This document shows, piece after piece, positions 25,655 through 32,858 of a DNA stretch of 64,000 nt. The notes beneath the pieces were generated by a model. The model was not told the origin of the DNA. It did not search any database and saw only the letters and a program-made list of their open reading frames with translations. A program made the translations under genes and the position numbers. This DNA comes from Chryseobacterium oranimense. Its GTDB lineage: Bacteria; Bacteroidota; Bacteroidia; Flavobacteriales; Weeksellaceae. Positions within the stretch are counted from its first letter, which is position 1. The number at the start of each line of letters is the position of its first letter. The DNA lies in contig NZ_FQWT01000002.1 of assembly GCF_900129755.1 (NCBI RefSeq), positions 496,001 through 560,000 on the forward strand, read 5' to 3'.

Positions 25655-26162
25655 AATTGTATACGGACTTTATGCTGACGACGACGATTTAATGAACGGC
25701 GTTAAAGCATTCAACGATAAAGGGATTGCAATAAACGAAGTTTATACTCCATTCCCGGTTCACGGACTTGATAAAGCTTTAGGGTTAAGAAAAACCAGAA
25801 TTTCTGATGCCGCATTCATCTACGCCCTTTACGGAGTTACCATTGGTGCTACTGTAACATGGTATGTGATGAATCATGACTGGCCTCAAAACATTGGTGG
25901 TAAACCTGCTTTTGACTGGGCACACAACATGCCTGCATTCGTAGTTCCAATGTTTGAATTAATGGTATTCTGCGCAGCTCACATGATGTCTTTAACTTTC
26001 CTTGTTAGAAACAAAATGTATCCGGGAGCTCCTGCTCAGAATCCTGACCCAAGAACTACTGATGATAAATTCATGATGGAATTTGTAACTGATGACGTAG
26101 AGTCTGTAAAACAGTTGCTGATTGAAACCGGAGTTGAAGAAATAACTGTTAAAGATGCTTAA
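25641..26162 (+). CDS. actD: Alternative complex III subunit ActD (DUF3341)
   Basis: A 173-residue membrane protein. The frame is open nine codons further up, but the ATG at 25641 gives the family-typical start MSTTKIVYGLYADDDDLMNG and lies within the end of actC (14-bp overlap). A short cytoplasmic alpha/beta region (about 1-50) holds the VYTPFPVHGLDKALGL segment. Two membrane helices follow (about 56-78 and 97-120), then a C-terminal tail. In known structures ActD is a DUF3341 subunit packing against ActC. Overlaps on both sides show tight operon organisation. Confidence 0.93.
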   Translation: MSTTKIVYGLYADDDDLMNGVKAFNDKGIAINEVYTPFPVHGLDKALGLRKTRISDAAFIYALYGVTIGATVTWYVMNHDWPQNIGGKPAFDWAHNMPAFVVPMFELMVFCAAHMMSLTFLVRNKMYPGAPAQNPDPRTTDDKFMMEFVTDDVESVKQLLIETGVEEITVKDA

Positions 26163-26163
26163 A

Positions 26164-26871
26164 ATGAAAAAGAATGTATTAAAAATTACAGCTGTTTTAG
26201 GTTTAACAACGGTTTTACTTAATTCTTGCGGACCAAAAGAAAATACACCACTGGTATATTTTCCTGATATGTACTTTCCTGTAGCCTACGATCCATTGAT
26301 GAAAGCTCAGGATGCCTATTCAGATCATGAAAATGAAATTCCTGCATTCGTTAAAAATAGTTTTGCAACAGGTCTTGCTCCAGTAGAAGGATCGGTTGCT
26401 CAAAATAAAGACGGAATCTTTGAAGAAAGCCTTCTGCCTAAAAATGTAGATGAGTATAACGCAGGTTATGACGCCTCTAAAACAATGACAACATCACCTC
26501 TTAACCCAGCTAATGCTGCTAAGGATATAGAAAGAGGAAAAATATTGTTCGATCATACTTGTGCTGCATGCCACGGAACTGGCGGTGACGGACAAGGACC
26601 AATTGTACAGAGCGGAGCTTTCTCTGGTGTACCAAACTATGCTGACAGAGAAATTACTGTAGGATCTGTTCATTATGTATTAACTAACGGTAGAAATGCA
26701 ATGGGATCTTACGCTGGACAGCTTAACGCTGGTGACAGATGGAGAGTAGCAATGTATGTAATGAGTGCCTTTAAAAAAGCAGCGGCAGCACCTGCAGCAG
26801 CTACGACGGCAGCTGCTACACCAGCACCGGCCGCAGATGCAAAAGAGACTACTACCGAAACTAAAAAATAA
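26164..26871 (+). CDS. actE: Alternative complex III subunit ActE, monoheme cytochrome c lipoprotein
   Basis: A 235-residue lipoprotein; an ATG three codons earlier (26155) overlaps actD and is also possible. The signal MKKNVLKITAVLGLTTVLLNSC puts the lipidated residue at Cys22. FPDMYFPVAYDPL is a segment typical of ActE. The class I cytochrome c domain has the heme motif CAACHG (FDHTCAACHGTGGDGQGPI) and a C-terminal helix with RWRVAMYVMSAF. A low-complexity Ala/Pro/Thr tail ends the protein. It should pass electrons from the complex towards terminal oxidases. Confidence 0.92.
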   Translation: MKKNVLKITAVLGLTTVLLNSCGPKENTPLVYFPDMYFPVAYDPLMKAQDAYSDHENEIPAFVKNSFATGLAPVEGSVAQNKDGIFEESLLPKNVDEYNAGYDASKTMTTSPLNPANAAKDIERGKILFDHTCAACHGTGGDGQGPIVQSGAFSGVPNYADREITVGSVHYVLTNGRNAMGSYAGQLNAGDRWRVAMYVMSAFKKAAAAPAAATTAAATPAPAADAKETTTETKK

Positions 26872-26879
26872 GAAAAGAA

Positions 26880-28211
26880 ATGTATAGTTTTTCACCAAAA
26901 TTAAAATCAACTTCTATAATCCTTCTTGTTGTAGGTTTAGTTCTATTTGCTATCGGTTTCTTTATGAATAAAGGACTTTCCACTGAAAAAATAGAGCACA
27001 TGATGGAAGCGGTTCACGCTTCCGGTCATACTGCCCCTACACACTCCAGTGAAATGGTAGGACCACAGGACCATGCTGCTCATTTAGAGCATGCTGAGCT
27101 TCAGGTTCACAACCAGCCACTGGCATCGCTGCACTTTGTAGCAGTATTTTTCTTTGGAATTAGCTGTGCTGTATTATTCTTTTACTGTATTCAGCACGCT
27201 GCCCACGCAGGTTGGCCTATTATTATTACAAGAGTAATGGAAGCTATTGCTTCTTATATCCCATATGGTGGTGCAATTCTGGTTATTCTGATGATATTGA
27301 ATATCACGCACAATGGCCACTTATTCCACTGGATGGATCCTGAATTAACAGATCCTAACTCTGCACACTTTGATGTGATCCTTTTCGAAAAGAAAAGATT
27401 CTTAAATATTCCTTTCTATGCGATCAGAACTTTGATCTATGTGATCGGTGCTTCTTTCTTCGCCTGGAAACTTAAAGCTCAGTCTAAAAAAGTAGACGAA
27501 ACCAAATCTAAAGTAGATTATCAGATGCTTTACAGATGGGCGGTAGGATATATTGCTTTCTTCGGATTTGCTTCTGCTGCTTGGGCTTGGGACTGGTTGA
27601 TGTCTATTGACCCTCACTGGTATTCTACAATGTATATCTGGTATTCAATGGTAAGCTGCCTTTCAAGTGGTATCGCTGTGATCATCCTTCTAAGTGTTTA
27701 CCTGAAGAAAAACGGTTTCTTACCTCAGTTCAATGACAACCACTTACACGATTTAGGAGTATTCCTTTTCGCTACAAGTATGCTTTGGACGTATACATGG
27801 TTTGCGCAGTTCATGCTTTACTGGTATGCGAACGTTCCGGAAGAGGTTAACTACTTCTTTGGAAGATTCCAGCACTACGGACCAACATTCTTACCAATGC
27901 TGATCATCAACTTCCTGTTACCTCTATTGGTATTGGTAAGTAGCAGCATCAAGAGAAACTACAAAGTAGTAACAACAATGGCTGTAGTAGTTATATTAGG
28001 TCACCTTTTAGACTACTTCAATATGGTAATGCCGGGAACGGTAGGACCTTACTGGAAAACTCCTGAAGTATTCCTGTTAATTGCAGGAGCTGTTCTATTC
28101 GTAGCAGGATTATTTATGTTTACTGTATTAACTGCTTTATCTAAACTGAAGCTGATTCCTACAGGAAACCCATTCTTACACGAATCTGAAATTTATGAGT
28201 ATCCTTTCTAA
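26880..28211 (+). CDS. actF: Alternative complex III subunit ActF (quinol:cytochrome c oxidoreductase membrane subunit 2)
   Basis: A 443-residue polytopic membrane protein, about ten helices, paralogous in fold to ActC. After the first helix a His-rich periplasmic stretch follows (HMMEAVHASGHTAPTHSS, then HAAHLEHAELQVHNQP). Conserved parts include WPIIITRVMEAIASYIPYGG, LFHWMDPE and FASAAWAWDWLMSIDPHWYSTMYIWYSM. It is the last act gene. A strong terminator 23 bp on closes the operon, so the cytochrome oxidase genes that follow actF in some flavobacteria are absent here. Confidence 0.94.
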   Translation: MYSFSPKLKSTSIILLVVGLVLFAIGFFMNKGLSTEKIEHMMEAVHASGHTAPTHSSEMVGPQDHAAHLEHAELQVHNQPLASLHFVAVFFFGISCAVLFFYCIQHAAHAGWPIIITRVMEAIASYIPYGGAILVILMILNITHNGHLFHWMDPELTDPNSAHFDVILFEKKRFLNIPFYAIRTLIYVIGASFFAWKLKAQSKKVDETKSKVDYQMLYRWAVGYIAFFGFASAAWAWDWLMSIDPHWYSTMYIWYSMVSCLSSGIAVIILLSVYLKKNGFLPQFNDNHLHDLGVFLFATSMLWTYTWFAQFMLYWYANVPEEVNYFFGRFQHYGPTFLPMLIINFLLPLLVLVSSSIKRNYKVVTTMAVVVILGHLLDYFNMVMPGTVGPYWKTPEVFLLIAGAVLFVAGLFMFTVLTALSKLKLIPTGNPFLHESEIYEYPF

Positions 28212-28233
28212 GGACTTGTAACAGATATAAAAT

Positions 28234-28266
28234 AAAAAAGACTGATGTAATGATCAGTCTTTTTTT
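28234..28266 (+). terminator. Terminator of the act operon
   Basis: AAAAAAGACTGAT pairs with ATCAGTCTTTTTT around a short loop, followed by a T-run. Confidence 0.88.
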
Positions 28267-28368
28267 GTGCAGTTAAGTGAACATTATAAAAATTCTCAGG
28301 CAACCATTTTCAATTTTGTGTGTCTTTATAATGAGACCCATGAATTATTTTAATCAAAAAATAATAAT

Positions 28369-29388
28369 ATGAAAAGAAATTATCTGATAACCATCCTGTT
28401 TGGTTTCCTTCTGAATTTCATTCAGGCACAAACTATAACTTTTGTTTCCGAACTGACCAATAAACCCTTACCCAAAGTTTCAGTTTTTGGAAATGACGGA
28501 AGCATCCTCGCTTTTTCCGATATTGATGGCAAAATTGATAAACAGGCAATATCTCCCTCCCAGGAAAAGTTCCAGCTGGTATACAATAATTTTCCGGTTG
28601 CCACTCTCACCTATTCGGAGCTTAACCAGGATATCATTAAAATCAATGACCAGGTTAAAGAAATAGAAACCGTTGTCATTAAGAATACAAAGCCCGCAAA
28701 ATATATTGTCATCAAAGGAAACTTTAATGCATATGTAACTGTGAACAATAAACTGAACAGCTATGCAGATGGGATAGTAACCTATGTTTTCGACAACAAA
28801 ACCAAAAAGCTGAAAAGTTCAAATGTTGAGCAATACAGGGTTTTCAGATTGGAAGTTAAAAATGAGAAAAAAGAAACTTCCACATGGGACTATGGCAGTT
28901 CACTACAGCTTCCCAAACTGAAAAACGTAGGAAATCCCGAAGAGTATAAAACCAAAAGAAACACCATAAAAGAATTAAAGGGTGATCGTAGGGACCAAAT
29001 AGAAGTATCTGGTGCTGCCCTTCAGGAAAAAGAGTTTTCTTTATTTGGTTTCAGGTTCTTTGACATCCGTACCATCCTGAATATGTCTTTCGAAAAAAAT
29101 TCAGGAAAAAGCCTGAAAGATTTCCTTGAATATAATGAAGTTGCCTTTGTAAAACTTAAACATAAAAGTGAGCCTAGTTACAATCAGATCATTCTCTACA
29201 ACAATTTTTATCCTGCAGAATTTAGTTTCAGTAATGATGATGATTTAGAAAAAGTAAAATTTGACAAAGCCAACAGCAATTACAAAACAAAATACTGGCA
29301 GGAATCTTCTTTCCCGAATATGCAGACGATTTTCAGTTCCTTTTTTAAAGATGATCTGAAAGAACAGCAGAATAAAACCAAAAATTAA
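28369..29388 (+). CDS. Hypothetical secreted protein with carboxypeptidase-regulatory-like N-terminus
   Basis: A 339-residue protein with a signal peptide (about 1-20, ending IQAQ). Residues 21-90 look like the CarboxypepD_reg/TonB-plug-associated beta-sandwich found at the start of many Bacteroidota surface proteins (ITFVSELTNKPLPKVSVFGNDG, FSDIDGKIDK, IETVVIKN). The rest is Lys/Asn-rich and resembles proteins annotated only as hypothetical in Chryseobacterium, with no motif I can name. It stands alone between the act terminator and a lipoprotein gene; in the 157-bp upstream gap only the terminator and a weak CAATTTTG box are visible. Confidence 0.65.
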   Translation: MKRNYLITILFGFLLNFIQAQTITFVSELTNKPLPKVSVFGNDGSILAFSDIDGKIDKQAISPSQEKFQLVYNNFPVATLTYSELNQDIIKINDQVKEIETVVIKNTKPAKYIVIKGNFNAYVTVNNKLNSYADGIVTYVFDNKTKKLKSSNVEQYRVFRLEVKNEKKETSTWDYGSSLQLPKLKNVGNPEEYKTKRNTIKELKGDRRDQIEVSGAALQEKEFSLFGFRFFDIRTILNMSFEKNSGKSLKDFLEYNEVAFVKLKHKSEPSYNQIILYNNFYPAEFSFSNDDDLEKVKFDKANSNYKTKYWQESSFPNMQTIFSSFFKDDLKEQQNKTKN

Positions 29389-29486
29389 CTGTATTGACGG
29401 ACTCACAGAAACTTAACCTTATACTATAAATAATTTTAATCCCGAACAAAAGAGAAATAAAAACTTACTATTAATAAAGGTTTTAT

Positions 29487-29494
29487 TAAATTTG
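29487..29494 (+). promoter_or_regulatory. Candidate -7 box (TAAATTTG) of the lipoprotein-apt operon
   Basis: TAAATTTG lies 17 bp before the ATG at 29512; no good -33 TTG. Confidence 0.45.
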
Positions 29495-29511
29495 TAGCAA
29501 ACCCAATTAAA

Positions 29512-30714
29512 ATGAAAAAGTTTTCTTTTCTACTTGTTTTCAGTCTGTTGCTTTTTACAGCATGTAAGAAAGATCATGTAGATGCTACGAATACTAAAAC
29601 GCTGCAGTCAAGTATCAATGACATGACTTCCAGCCTTTCAACCATTAAACAGATCAAATTTAATGAAGCGCTTTATATACTAAAGACGTTTGGCGTAGAA
29701 GCAGACGGCGATGTGGAAGAGCTGAAAGCCCTTGGAAAGCTGATTGACGGGAAAAAAGTTCCTGAAATCCTTGCCATGGCGGATGAAGTGGCACAGAAAA
29801 ACGGCATTGAATGGGCCAGTACCGCCCCTCCTTCTCTTGGAGAGATGAATATCTTCGGTGATGATAAGGCTAAAGAAACTGATCCTAATGATGTAAAAGC
29901 AAATTCATTAAGTATTATCACCAGACCAACCGGGGATGACGGAACCGGGGCGCCTACAGCCATTCAGGTGGTTCCAAGGCTTGTAGATACTGCAGGAAAC
30001 CCTGTATCATTTACCGGAGCCGGGCTGGAAGCTACTTTAGAAGTCTTCAGCAATGGAGTGAAGCTTTCTACGGCTAAAAACCTTATGCAGGATAACAACT
30101 TTAAAGGATTCAATTTAAAATTCTCCTCAATTCCTGCTGCTAAAGTAGTGGATGGTAAGATTGATATCACTGTTTCAGTAAAAACCACAGCTAAGACATT
30201 CAAAATGTCCAAAATCGGGCTTGAAGTAAATTCATCAGCTTTAAAAGTCCCTGCGGTACCTAAAACTGATTCAACAGCTGTAACGCAGGATCCTAACGCT
30301 GTAATTGATCCTAATAATCCTACAGCTGCCCCAACAACACCTGCAGATCCAAATGCTGCTGCAACTACTACTCCAGCTGCTCCAAAACAGCCGGCAGCAG
30401 ACCCTAAAAATACAGTAAGCAAATTCTTAAGCAGTGTAAGTTCACAAAATCTTAAGGCAGCATATGATGCTTCCAGCAACCCTAGCTGGGGAAGCTATGA
30501 ATCATTCTCCAATCCTACCTCAGGTTTCGGATCGGTGAAAAATGTAAATGTAAAAAACATTACAACCAATGGTACAACTGCCAACGGAGCCAGTGTAAAT
30601 GCAACATACGATGTAACAGACAAGAACGGAAAAACCACTTCTTTAAAAGTAACTTTCGGACTTAAAAATGTAAACGGAGACTGGAAAATTTCCAGCTATA
30701 AAATAAACCCATAA
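29512..30714 (+). CDS. Hypothetical lipoprotein with DUF4878-like C-terminal domain
   Basis: A 400-residue lipoprotein; the signal MKKFSFLLVFSLLLFTAC puts the lipid at Cys18. The N-terminal 110 residues are helical. A beta-rich middle (about 130-245) follows, then a low-complexity Pro/Ala/Thr/Asp linker (about 250-300). The C-terminal 100 residues (TVSKFLSSVSSQNLKAAYD, then ATYDVTDKNGKTTSLKVTF and GDWKISSYKI) look like an NTF2-like DUF4878 fold. I do not know a function. Its stop overlaps the apt start by one base (TAATG), so the two are translationally coupled, an odd pairing of an envelope lipoprotein with a purine salvage enzyme. Confidence 0.72.
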   Translation: MKKFSFLLVFSLLLFTACKKDHVDATNTKTLQSSINDMTSSLSTIKQIKFNEALYILKTFGVEADGDVEELKALGKLIDGKKVPEILAMADEVAQKNGIEWASTAPPSLGEMNIFGDDKAKETDPNDVKANSLSIITRPTGDDGTGAPTAIQVVPRLVDTAGNPVSFTGAGLEATLEVFSNGVKLSTAKNLMQDNNFKGFNLKFSSIPAAKVVDGKIDITVSVKTTAKTFKMSKIGLEVNSSALKVPAVPKTDSTAVTQDPNAVIDPNNPTAAPTTPADPNAAATTTPAAPKQPAADPKNTVSKFLSSVSSQNLKAAYDASSNPSWGSYESFSNPTSGFGSVKNVNVKNITTNGTTANGASVNATYDVTDKNGKTTSLKVTFGLKNVNGDWKISSYKINP

Positions 30715-31250
30715 TGGCTTCACAAGAACTGATCAAAAAACTGGAAGAAACCATTGAAAATGTCCCTGATTTTCCGATCCCCGGAATTCAGTTTAAGGAT
30801 ATTTCACCCATTTTCCTGAACCCAAAGCTGTATGAAGAAGTCATTGCAGACCTTGTTGCTTTCAGCAAAGGAAAGATAGATGCCGTATGCGGAATTGAAA
30901 GCAGAGGTTATCTCTTTGGAATTGCCATTGCAGTAGCACTGGAAGTTCCTTTTATCCTGATTAGAAAAGCAGGAAAACTCCCGCCACCCATTATTTCAGA
31001 AAATTATGACCTTGAATATGGAAGTGCTGTCATCGAAACCCGCGAAGGACAGATAAAGCCGGGACAGAGAATTCTGATCCATGACGATTTATTGGCGACA
31101 GGAGGAACTACAGAAGCAGCAGCAAAACTTGTGGAAAAACAAGGGGCAACTGTTTCCCAATTCAGCTTCCTCATTGGTCTGAAAGGTTTGAACGGGGATG
31201 AAAAACTGGAAAAGTTCAATGCAGAAATATATCATATTTTAGAATTTTAA
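30714..31250 (+). CDS. apt: Adenine phosphoribosyltransferase
   Basis: A 178-residue cytoplasmic enzyme turning adenine plus PRPP into AMP. The signatures are FPIPGIQFKDISPIF near residue 20, CGIESRGYLFGIAIAVAL (about 61-78), IRKAGKLPPP (the hood region) and the PRPP loop ILIHDDLLATGGTTEAA (about 120-136). Length is normal. It is coupled to the upstream lipoprotein gene by a one-base stop/start overlap and followed by a dispersed-repeat-like hairpin. Confidence 0.96.
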   Translation: MASQELIKKLEETIENVPDFPIPGIQFKDISPIFLNPKLYEEVIADLVAFSKGKIDAVCGIESRGYLFGIAIAVALEVPFILIRKAGKLPPPIISENYDLEYGSAVIETREGQIKPGQRILIHDDLLATGGTTEAAAKLVEKQGATVSQFSFLIGLKGLNGDEKLEKFNAEIYHILEF

Positions 31251-31269
31251 TTTTGCAGATTATAAAAAT

Positions 31270-31341
31270 GCTTCGACTCCGCTCAGCATGACTTAGTTAT
31301 TAGAAAATGTCATTCGTAGCAGAGTCGAAGCTTTCTTTTTT
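31270..31341. repeat. Inverted-repeat element (GCTTCGACTC family) with T-run
   Basis: Arms GCTTCGACTCCGCTCAGCATGAC and GTCATTCGTAGCAGAGTCGAAGC are largely complementary: the outer 10 bp and the inner GTCAT/ATGAC pair perfectly. They enclose a 15-base A+T loop, and a T-run follows. I recognise CTTCGACTCCGCTCAG as a core common in intergenic repeats of Bacteroidota. It can act as the apt terminator. Downstream of it the octamer ATTCACAA occurs twice, 13 bp apart. Confidence 0.6.
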
Positions 31342-31403
31342 AATAAATTCATCATTCACAATCGACAATTCACAACATTTCATTAATAATACTCACAAAG
31401 TAT

Positions 31404-31434
31404 TTTGTAAATCATTCAGAAACAATTAAATTTG
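31404..31434 (+). promoter_or_regulatory. Promoter of the TPR protein-ribH operon
   Basis: TTTG (31404-31407) and TAAATTTG (31427-31434) are spaced by 19 bp, and the ATG lies 21 bp on. Confidence 0.6.
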
Positions 31435-31455
31435 CAGTTCAATTTTTAAGAATTT

Positions 31456-32163
31456 ATGGCAAAATTGGGAAAGAATGCTCAGAACGAGCAAGAAGGTAAA
31501 GAAACGGTTGAGTTCTTTAAAGACCTTGACAGAGAGGCATTAAACACTGAAAGATTCCTTGAGAAATATTCAAAGCAATTGGGTATTGTATTCGGGGTAT
31601 TGGTTTTGGCTGTTTTAGGATTCTTTGCTTACAAACAATTTGTAGTAGCTCCTCAGAATGTTGAAGCTGTAAAAAGTTTCCTTGCTGCTCAAAAAAACCA
31701 GACCGAAGGGAAAGATAAAGAAGCTTTGGGAGGAAATTCTGCAGCAAATCCTGGTTTTTTAGGAACATATAACGAATATTCAAATACAAAGGTTGGTGAA
31801 CTTTCTGCTTACAATGCAGGGTTATTAAAATTCAAGGCTGGAAAATTCCAGGAAGCTTACGATCTTTTAGACAAATTTTCTTCTGCTAACAAAACATTAA
31901 TGGCATTGAAATACGGTGCTATGGCAGATGCAAAATCAGGTCTTAACCAAAATGATGAAGCTTTATCTTTACTGGACAAAGCATCAACTGCTTCTGATGA
32001 TCCTTATACCACTTACTATTTCACAAGAAAAGCAGGTATCTTAGCATTAGGATTAAAGAAAAATGCGGAAGCTAAGAAATACTTCTCTGCAATTGACGAG
32101 AAATATCAGGACTACGACAACGGAATGTCTGATTCTTATATTGAAATGACTAAATATTTTTAA
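31456..32163 (+). CDS. Membrane-anchored TPR protein (YfgM-like)
   Basis: A 235-residue protein with a cytoplasmic N-terminus (about 1-45), one membrane helix (LGIVFGVLVLAVLGFFAYKQF) and a periplasmic region of TPR-like helical repeats (AYNAGLLKFKAGKFQEAYDLLDKF, ALKYGAMADAKSGLNQNDEALSLLDKA, RKAGILALGLKKNAEAKKYF). The layout matches YfgM, an ancillary factor of the SecYEG translocon, and related tetratricopeptide proteins; sequence alone cannot prove the same role. ribH follows 3 bp downstream, so the two are co-transcribed. Confidence 0.8.
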   Translation: MAKLGKNAQNEQEGKETVEFFKDLDREALNTERFLEKYSKQLGIVFGVLVLAVLGFFAYKQFVVAPQNVEAVKSFLAAQKNQTEGKDKEALGGNSAANPGFLGTYNEYSNTKVGELSAYNAGLLKFKAGKFQEAYDLLDKFSSANKTLMALKYGAMADAKSGLNQNDEALSLLDKASTASDDPYTTYYFTRKAGILALGLKKNAEAKKYFSAIDEKYQDYDNGMSDSYIEMTKYF

Positions 32164-32166
32164 ATA

Positions 32167-32682
32167 ATGGCAACAGTTAATCTTTCCGATTACAAGCCAC
32201 TTCATATAACCAATGCCGAAGATTTTTCTATCGGCATTGTTTTTTCTGAGTGGAATGATTTTGTAACTTACAATCTTCGTGATGCAGCTTTGGAAATTCT
32301 TGAAAAAGAAGGGGTAAACCCGGAAAATATTAAACTTTTCCCGGTTCCGGGCGCTTTTGAACTCACCTATGCCAGCATGCAGCTGTGCAAAGAAAGAAAA
32401 TATGACGCAGTAATTGCCATCGGATGTATTATCCGTGGTGAAACGCCTCATTTTGACTTTGTAAGTGCCGGAGTAGCGCAAGGAATCAAAGACTGCAATG
32501 TTCTTACAGATACCCCTACTATTTTCTGTGTACTAACCGATGATAACAAGGAACAGTCTATCGCAAGAAGCGGCGGGGATTTAGGCAATAAAGGCGTTGA
32601 AGCAGCCGTAACAGCTCTGAGAATGATCGATTTCAAAAGAAAAATTTCCGACAAAAAAGGCAACATTGGCTTCGGACAATAA
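32167..32682 (+). CDS. ribH: 6,7-dimethyl-8-ribityllumazine synthase
   Basis: A 171-residue enzyme of riboflavin synthesis. It condenses 5-amino-6-ribitylaminouracil with 3,4-dihydroxy-2-butanone 4-phosphate and normally forms icosahedral shells. Family marks are FSEWNDFV near the N-terminus, FPVPGAFEL (about 59-67), AIGCIIRGETPHFDF with the catalytic His (about 87-101), GVLTDDNKEQ-like CVLTDDNKEQSIARSGG, and NKGVEAAVTAL. Length is normal. A terminator follows. Confidence 0.97.
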   Translation: MATVNLSDYKPLHITNAEDFSIGIVFSEWNDFVTYNLRDAALEILEKEGVNPENIKLFPVPGAFELTYASMQLCKERKYDAVIAIGCIIRGETPHFDFVSAGVAQGIKDCNVLTDTPTIFCVLTDDNKEQSIARSGGDLGNKGVEAAVTALRMIDFKRKISDKKGNIGFGQ

Positions 32683-32707
32683 TCTTTAATGCACTTTAAC
32701 AGTATAC

Positions 32708-32734
32708 GGGACTATTTTTTAATAGTCCTTTTTT
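32708..32734 (+). terminator. Terminator after ribH
   Basis: GGACTATT pairs with AATAGTCC around TTTT, followed by six T. Confidence 0.85.
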
Positions 32735-32824
32735 GTTAATAACCCTTAATCAGGTTACGTCTTCATTATAATTGAAAGAAATGGTATGCTTTCACTTTTT
32801 TTCACTAAAAGTTATATAAAAAAC

Positions 32825-32832
32825 TATCTTTG
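32825..32832 (+). promoter_or_regulatory. Candidate -7 box (TATCTTTG) of the LTA-synthase-like gene
   Basis: TATCTTTG lies 26 bp before the ATG at 32859; no clear -33. Confidence 0.45.
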
Positions 32833-32858
32833 TGTAAATTAATTTATACATTACGTAT

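Noticed and set aside
31350..31380. CRISPR-like or tandem array at ATTCACAA...ATTCACAA
   Set aside because: There are only two 8-bp copies with no regular spacer; this is ordinary low-complexity intergenic DNA.
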